DNA of 64,000 nucleotides from Halieaceae bacterium (GTDB lineage: Bacteria; Pseudomonadota; Gammaproteobacteria; Pseudomonadales; Halieaceae), in assembly GCA_016744355.1 (NCBI GenBank), contig JADGEN010000006.1, positions 1-64,000 of the forward strand, written 5' to 3'. Position 1 is the stretch's first letter. The number at the start of each line of letters is the position of its first letter. The position numbers and the translations under genes are program-made. Below, piece after piece: positions 60,712 through 64,000 of the stretch. Below the pieces are notes generated by a model. The model had not been told where the DNA came from. It was given only the letters and a program-made list of their open reading frames with translations, and ran no database searches.

Positions 60712-61368
60712 ATGTGCGGTAGATTTCACAACCACGTTAAAGACATGCACAACTGGGTCGACATACTGCGTGATTGGCCGCAAGGTGCCGAGCTCGGTTA
60801 CAACATCTCTCCCACTGCCATGGTGCCCGTTGTCACCAACACAGGAACAATCACTGCCAGATGGGGTCTGGTGCCCGAGTGGGAAAAGACATTCACAACC
60901 AAATACCCAACACACAATGCCAGGCTGGAAACTGTCAGCGAAAAACCCAGCTTTCGTTCCGCCTGGAAAAATTCCCGCACCGCTCTGGTACCCGTGGCGG
61001 GCTTTTATGAATGGCGTAAGGAAGGCAGTATAAAACAGCCCTACTTTATCCATAAACCAGAAGACCTATTGGTTTTTGCCGGGTTGTGGGAGCAGTGGGG
61101 TGACAAGGTTTCTTTCACCATTTTGACAACACCGGCTCAAGGTAAGATTGCCAAACTTCACCATCGAATGCCCGTGATGCTAAACCAGAATGATGCCAGA
61201 AGCTGGCTAGAGGAGGGTATTGGGCAGGAAGATAAATTGCAGCCATCTGCCATTTTCGAGTCGCTAGTCAATCACCCTGTAAGCACACAGGTCAACTCCT
61301 CGAAAGCACAGGGAGCGGAGCTCGCCCTGAGAACGACCTCCAACACGGACAAAGACAGGTTGCTTTAA
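60712..61368 (+). CDS. SOS-response-associated peptidase (HMCES/YedK family)
   Basis: 218 residues from ATG 60712, placed so that Cys2 follows the removed Met (MCGRF); a longer frame from 60685 is rejected. Active-site residues Cys2, Asn69 (HNARLET), Glu100 (GFYEW) and His150 (HHRMPV) correspond to YedK Cys2, Asn75, Glu105 and His160. It crosslinks to abasic sites in single-stranded DNA and protects them. There is no recognisable SOS box. Weak ribosome site. Confidence 0.92.
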   Translation: MCGRFHNHVKDMHNWVDILRDWPQGAELGYNISPTAMVPVVTNTGTITARWGLVPEWEKTFTTKYPTHNARLETVSEKPSFRSAWKNSRTALVPVAGFYEWRKEGSIKQPYFIHKPEDLLVFAGLWEQWGDKVSFTILTTPAQGKIAKLHHRMPVMLNQNDARSWLEEGIGQEDKLQPSAIFESLVNHPVSTQVNSSKAQGAELALRTTSNTDKDRLL

Positions 61369-61453
61369 GCCGTCTCTTCCCGCATATTCATGCTCGTTAG
61401 GCAGAATCCTGCTGAAGCTTTATCGAATAAATAGACCAAATAGGGGAATCGAC

Positions 61454-61936
61454 ATGAAAACTCAATCAAAAATTGGAATAGCCCTGGCATGCGTTTTAGT
61501 AGCCAGCCTGGGAGCCTGTAGCAAGGAAGACGTAGACAACGCAAAAAAGTCAGCGGAAGCTGCAGCAGATAGCGTAACGGAAACCGCCAACAACACGATG
61601 GATGCAGCTGGTGATATGGCGAGTGATGCTGCGGACGCAACAAATGAAGCCATGGCAAGCGCGGGAGACATGGCATCGGATGCTGCGGATGCTACAAGTG
61701 AAGCCATGGAGAGCGCAGGAGACATGGCATCAGATGCTGCAGATGCTACAGGCAAAGCCATGAGCGATGCCGCAGACAGCGCAGGACAAATGGCTGACGA
61801 TGCGATGGATAGCACAAAAGAAATGGCCAGCGACGCCAGCGATGCGGTCACCAAAAGTGCAAACGATGCTATGGACTCTGCAGGTAGTGCCGCAGATGAT
61901 GCCAGTGCCAAAATGGACAAAGCACTCAACAAATAG
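61454..61936 (+). CDS. Ala/Asp/Met-rich repeat lipoprotein
   Basis: 160 residues. Lipobox SLGAC with Cys22. Then an Ala/Ser/Asp-rich helix built on three 18-residue repeats of GDMASDAADATxEAMxSA (53-106), followed by related degenerate copies to the end. The low complexity and amphipathic character resemble LEA-like/YtxH stress proteins that associate with the envelope. AGGGGAA precedes the ATG. A hairpin at 61949 ends the transcript. Function unknown. Confidence 0.75.
   Translation: MKTQSKIGIALACVLVASLGACSKEDVDNAKKSAEAAADSVTETANNTMDAAGDMASDAADATNEAMASAGDMASDAADATSEAMESAGDMASDAADATGKAMSDAADSAGQMADDAMDSTKEMASDASDAVTKSANDAMDSAGSAADDASAKMDKALNK
61610..61771 (+). repeat. Three 54-bp tandem repeats in the lipoprotein gene
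   Basis: Period 54 bases (18 codons), units at 61610, 61664 and 61718. The DNA of units 2 and 3 is nearly identical near ATGGCATC(G/A)GATGCTGC, while unit 1 has more silent changes. Copy number could differ between strains by slipped replication. Confidence 0.8.
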
Positions 61937-61948
61937 ACAGAGACTTAA

Positions 61949-61980
61949 TATCGGCCCCACCTGTGAAGGTGGAGCCGATA
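61949..61980. terminator. Probable bidirectional terminator hairpin
   Basis: TATCGGC-C-CCACCT-GTGA-AGGTGG-A-GCCGATA has a 13-bp stem with one mismatch and a four-base loop, placed between the lipoprotein stop and the convergent DUF4332 stop. There is no clear U run, so efficiency is uncertain. Confidence 0.6.
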
Positions 61981-61990
61981 ATCATCTTGT

Positions 61991-62395
61991 TTAGTGCGTT
62001 ACCAATTTTGGCAGTTCTTTAGCCTGTGCGACCCAGCCTTCAACCTGCGACTCCGTAGGCACTTTTCTCACCAGATTTTTCTCTTCGTTTACTTCGGCCA
62101 TCTTTGCAGCAAGATTGGCAGCATTTCGTTGCGCCAGCTCGGGAACCGTATCTACGCCAGCACACTCCAGAAGGTCGGCATACTGAGTGCTCACCCCCTT
62201 AATCCTGGACAAGTCTGCCCGGTTAACCCAATTTAGAATCAGTTTTTCGCTAATACCAGTGCTGGCAGCGATTTCTTTTCGACCCTTTTTAGCACAACAC
62301 GTAGACAGCAATGAATCCTGGGAGGTCAAACCTGCCTCCTCCAACTTACCTGCGTAAGTGGCGCCAATGCCTTCTATATCTGATAACTTAGCCAT
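61991..62395 (-). CDS. DUF4332 (helix-hairpin-helix-like) protein
   Basis: 134 residues. Two HhH-like repeats are visible: LSDIEGIGATYAGKLEEAGL (4-23) and ADLSRIKGVSTQYADLLECA near 60-79, with a Cys-Cys pair and KKGRKEIAASTGI between them. DUF4332 proteins are small cytosolic proteins of unknown role, thought to bind nucleic acid by their HhH motifs. AAGGGAA precedes the ATG. It is downstream of the YidB-like gene on the same strand (48 bases). Confidence 0.8.
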   Translation of the reverse strand: MAKLSDIEGIGATYAGKLEEAGLTSQDSLLSTCCAKKGRKEIAASTGISEKLILNWVNRADLSRIKGVSTQYADLLECAGVDTVPELAQRNAANLAAKMAEVNEEKNLVRKVPTESQVEGWVAQAKELPKLVTH

Positions 62396-62443
62396 AATTA
62401 TTCCCTTGTAAGATTTTCTGATAGTACTCTTAAAGCCCTGAAA

Positions 62444-62860
62444 TTAGGACAAAAACGATTTCGCCGCGCCCAGCAAACCTTCTGCGCCACCCAGAGAGTC
62501 AAGAAGGCTACCACCCGAACTCGACTTGTCCATTAACTGTGGCAGCACATCTGACAAAGCAGACGTAGCATTGGAGGGATCGACACCAAGCTTTGCCGCA
62601 AAGTCCGCGACCGCAGAGTTGCCAAAAAGGGCTGTAATGCTATCTGCGGAAATACCAGCATTGCCACCGTCGCCCAGCCAGGAGCCGATCACAGACGACA
62701 ATTCACCGCTACTGGCCATTTTGGCTGCCAAGGCTCCCAGATCAAGATCACCCCCACTACCACCGAGCAAACCTGACAGTGCCGCTGACGCCTGCTCTGT
62801 GTCGGCGGATCCTCCCAGCGAATTGGTCAGAAGTTCCGTACCCATTTTCATCAAATCCAT
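62444..62860 (-). CDS. YidB/DUF937-like protein
   Basis: 138 residues, rich in Gly, Ser, Ala, Leu and Asp with a helical pattern (EQASAALSGLLGGSGGDLDL, DSITALFGNSAVADFAAKLG, LSDVLPQLMDK). This matches the YidB/DUF937 family, whose role is unknown. No signal peptide. CAGGTGA precedes the ATG. Probably co-transcribed with the DUF4332 gene. Confidence 0.7.
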   Translation of the reverse strand: MDLMKMGTELLTNSLGGSADTEQASAALSGLLGGSGGDLDLGALAAKMASSGELSSVIGSWLGDGGNAGISADSITALFGNSAVADFAAKLGVDPSNATSALSDVLPQLMDKSSSGGSLLDSLGGAEGLLGAAKSFLS

Positions 62861-63039
62861 AAATCACCTGCAATCTCATTTTAGACAATAAGTATAGGAC
62901 ACATCATTCAGGGCTACCACCCAAGGTAGGCATGCCAAACGCTCAACATATAAAAATTGCTGACGCTATACCTCCACTACCATACAATCATAGCGTACTA
63001 GATTTATCATCCCCTGAGGTTCGCACAGGAACATATTTT

Positions 63040-63561
63040 CTACAACAGCCCAACAGCTACTCTCAGCTCCGCCTCAATTTCCTGATTAGTTAACGCGTTA
63101 GCGCTCACATCAAAGTTTTCATAAAAATTCGGTACAGAAACACTGCCTTTCAAATTGGCAGAGAAATATGGCGCAGAGGCTGCAGCTGCAGCCAGTACGG
63201 TGGCCGCACCACCTGACCCGGGTGACGTAGCCAGAATCAACATTGGCTTGCCCTGGTACACCTTGCTGTCTATGCGCGACAGCCAGTCAAACAGATTCTT
63301 GAAGGCAGCGGTGTATGAACCATTATGCTCCGCGTAAGACACAATAATCGCATCAGAGCTACCAATTTTCTCAAAGAACTCCAATGCCAGTGCTGGCTGA
63401 CCCAGCTCTTTCTCACGATCAATGCTGTATATAGGTAACTCGTAATCGTGGATATTCAGTAATTCAACCGTGGCGCCATCTACCAAGCCCGCAGCATACG
63501 CAGCTAAAGTACCGTTGATCGATTCCCGACTGTTGCTCGCACCAAATGCTAGAACTTTCAT
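63040..63561 (-). CDS. NADPH-dependent FMN reductase-family protein
   Basis: 173 residues from ATG 63561 (AAGGAG upstream; a longer start at 63612 is weaker). Flavodoxin-like fold: LAFGASNSRESINGTLAAYA (phosphate loop, about 3-22), SYAEHNGSYTAAFKNLFDWL near 96-115, and LATSPGSGGA near 129. Members reduce FMN, quinones, azo compounds or chromate. It precedes the VOC gene (stop at 63616, 54 bases) on the same strand in the leftward direction. Confidence 0.88.
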   Translation of the reverse strand: MKVLAFGASNSRESINGTLAAYAAGLVDGATVELLNIHDYELPIYSIDREKELGQPALALEFFEKIGSSDAIIVSYAEHNGSYTAAFKNLFDWLSRIDSKVYQGKPMLILATSPGSGGAATVLAAAAASAPYFSANLKGSVSVPNFYENFDVSANALTNQEIEAELRVAVGLL

Positions 63562-63615
63562 CTGTGTTAACTCCTTAATAATTTCGCTATTAAATTGTGT
63601 GAACATGCCCAAGTA

Positions 63616-64000
63616 CTACTGGCCGGAAAGGTTTCTCTCTACAGGCAGGTCGCTCAGGTACTCAACAAACTCCACCTCAAAACCATCGGGGTCCATAAAG
63701 TAAATATTTTTTCGGTGAGCATCCTCTGCTCCACTTTTGGCGATGGGAAAACCCGCATCGGCCAAACGCGAGATAAGCGCATCAAGATTGCTGGTAACAA
63801 AAGCAAAGTGTGCCAGCCCAAGCTGATGACCATTCAGGTCCCGATTCTCTCCCTCACCATTGTCCCCAAATACCAGATACTGATAGTCATCGCCAAAGTG
63901 CACCCAGTTGCGCGGCTTGCCAGACCATTCACCCTTACCCTCTTCACGCACCCACCAGTGAGGGAAAGCAGCGCGATAAAATTTCAACGATTGCTCTATG
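63616..64000 (-). CDS. VOC-family protein (N-terminus cut by the window edge)
   Basis: At least 128 codons, leftward, with the frame open to the window end. The first visible residues read IEQSLKFYRAAFPHWWVREE, the conserved start of the second strand/helix in VOC domains, so the true start lies outside; the TTG at about 63987 is not likely the start. Metal ligands are plausible in GLAHFAFVTSNLDAL and the C-terminal DPDGFEVEFVEYL (Glu). Possibly a glyoxalase, dioxygenase or resistance protein; not more specific. It is upstream of the FMN reductase gene. Confidence 0.8.
   Translation of the reverse strand, partial: IEQSLKFYRAAFPHWWVREEGKGEWSGKPRNWVHFGDDYQYLVFGDNGEGENRDLNGHQLGLAHFAFVTSNLDALISRLADAGFPIAKSGAEDAHRKNIYFMDPDGFEVEFVEYLSDLPVERNLSGQ

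Noticed and set aside
61610-61771. CRISPR-like repeats
   Set aside because: 54-base units are contiguous, coding and lack spacers; they encode lipoprotein repeats.

Overview
The window looks like chromosomal DNA from an aerobic marine gammaproteobacterium of the Cellvibrionales/Halieaceae (OM60/NOR5) type. That is inferred from gene content: two large TonB-dependent receptors, RND pumps, PurU, MetY, a retropepsin/7TM/ATP-grasp operon and many lipid or xenobiotic enzymes (acyl-CoA ligase, CaiB-type CoA transferase, MaoC, LLM monooxygenase, GMC oxidoreductase, sulfotransferase). Genes are densely packed on both strands, most with recognisable Shine-Dalgarno sites. I found no insertion sequence, prophage, CRISPR array, rRNA or replication origin. 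The first and last genes are cut by the window edges.

Layout. 1-3960: an RND efflux operon of the heavy-metal CzcCBA type, divergent from a membrane-anchored LuxR-type HTH protein, with a 13-bp-arm inverted repeat between them. 3982-9548: patatin, TauD-like dioxygenase, an SDR with a signal peptide, then an amphi-Trp protein, a YvlD-like membrane protein and a cation:proton antiporter. 9554-12886: a transporter fused to a solute-binding domain, divergent from hemH. 12900-16353: an envelope-signalling locus with a His-rich secreted protein divergent from glycine-zipper, PepSY, response regulator and PhoQ-like kinase genes. Between them lie two opposed pairs of 11-bp-period direct repeats that look like the binding site of that response regulator. 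16411-22446: acyl-CoA ligase, OppA-like lipoprotein, a small membrane protein, a PRMT-fold-like methyltransferase, RidA and a MarR-type regulator.

22578-35275: an uptake and oxidation region with GMC oxidoreductase and its Tat partner, two TonB receptors, an LLM monooxygenase, a MaoC hydratase behind a perfect FNR-type box, a secreted RidA and a secreted pectin-acetylesterase-like hydrolase, ending in a LysR/CurA-type reductase pair. 35361-37468: a beta-barrel protein and a protein with the eukaryotic protein-arginine-methyltransferase signatures. About 40 bp upstream of this methyltransferase is repeated upstream of the second TonB receptor. 37669-40798: lipoprotein retropepsin, 7TM inactive-transglutaminase and ATP-grasp ligase operon. 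40819-48050: an RND pump and adaptor, a small barrel protein, a CoA transferase and purU.

48480-64000: tRNA-Arg(UCG), coiled-coil, glutaredoxin-like and S4 proteins, a degraded Fe-S gene tail, metY, then mixed lipid and xenobiotic enzymes (phosphotransferase, desaturase, saccharopine-dehydrogenase-like reductase, SDR, alpha/beta hydrolase, sulfotransferase). The window ends with an HMCES-type peptidase, a repeat lipoprotein, DUF4332 and YidB-like proteins, an FMN reductase and a VOC protein running off the edge.
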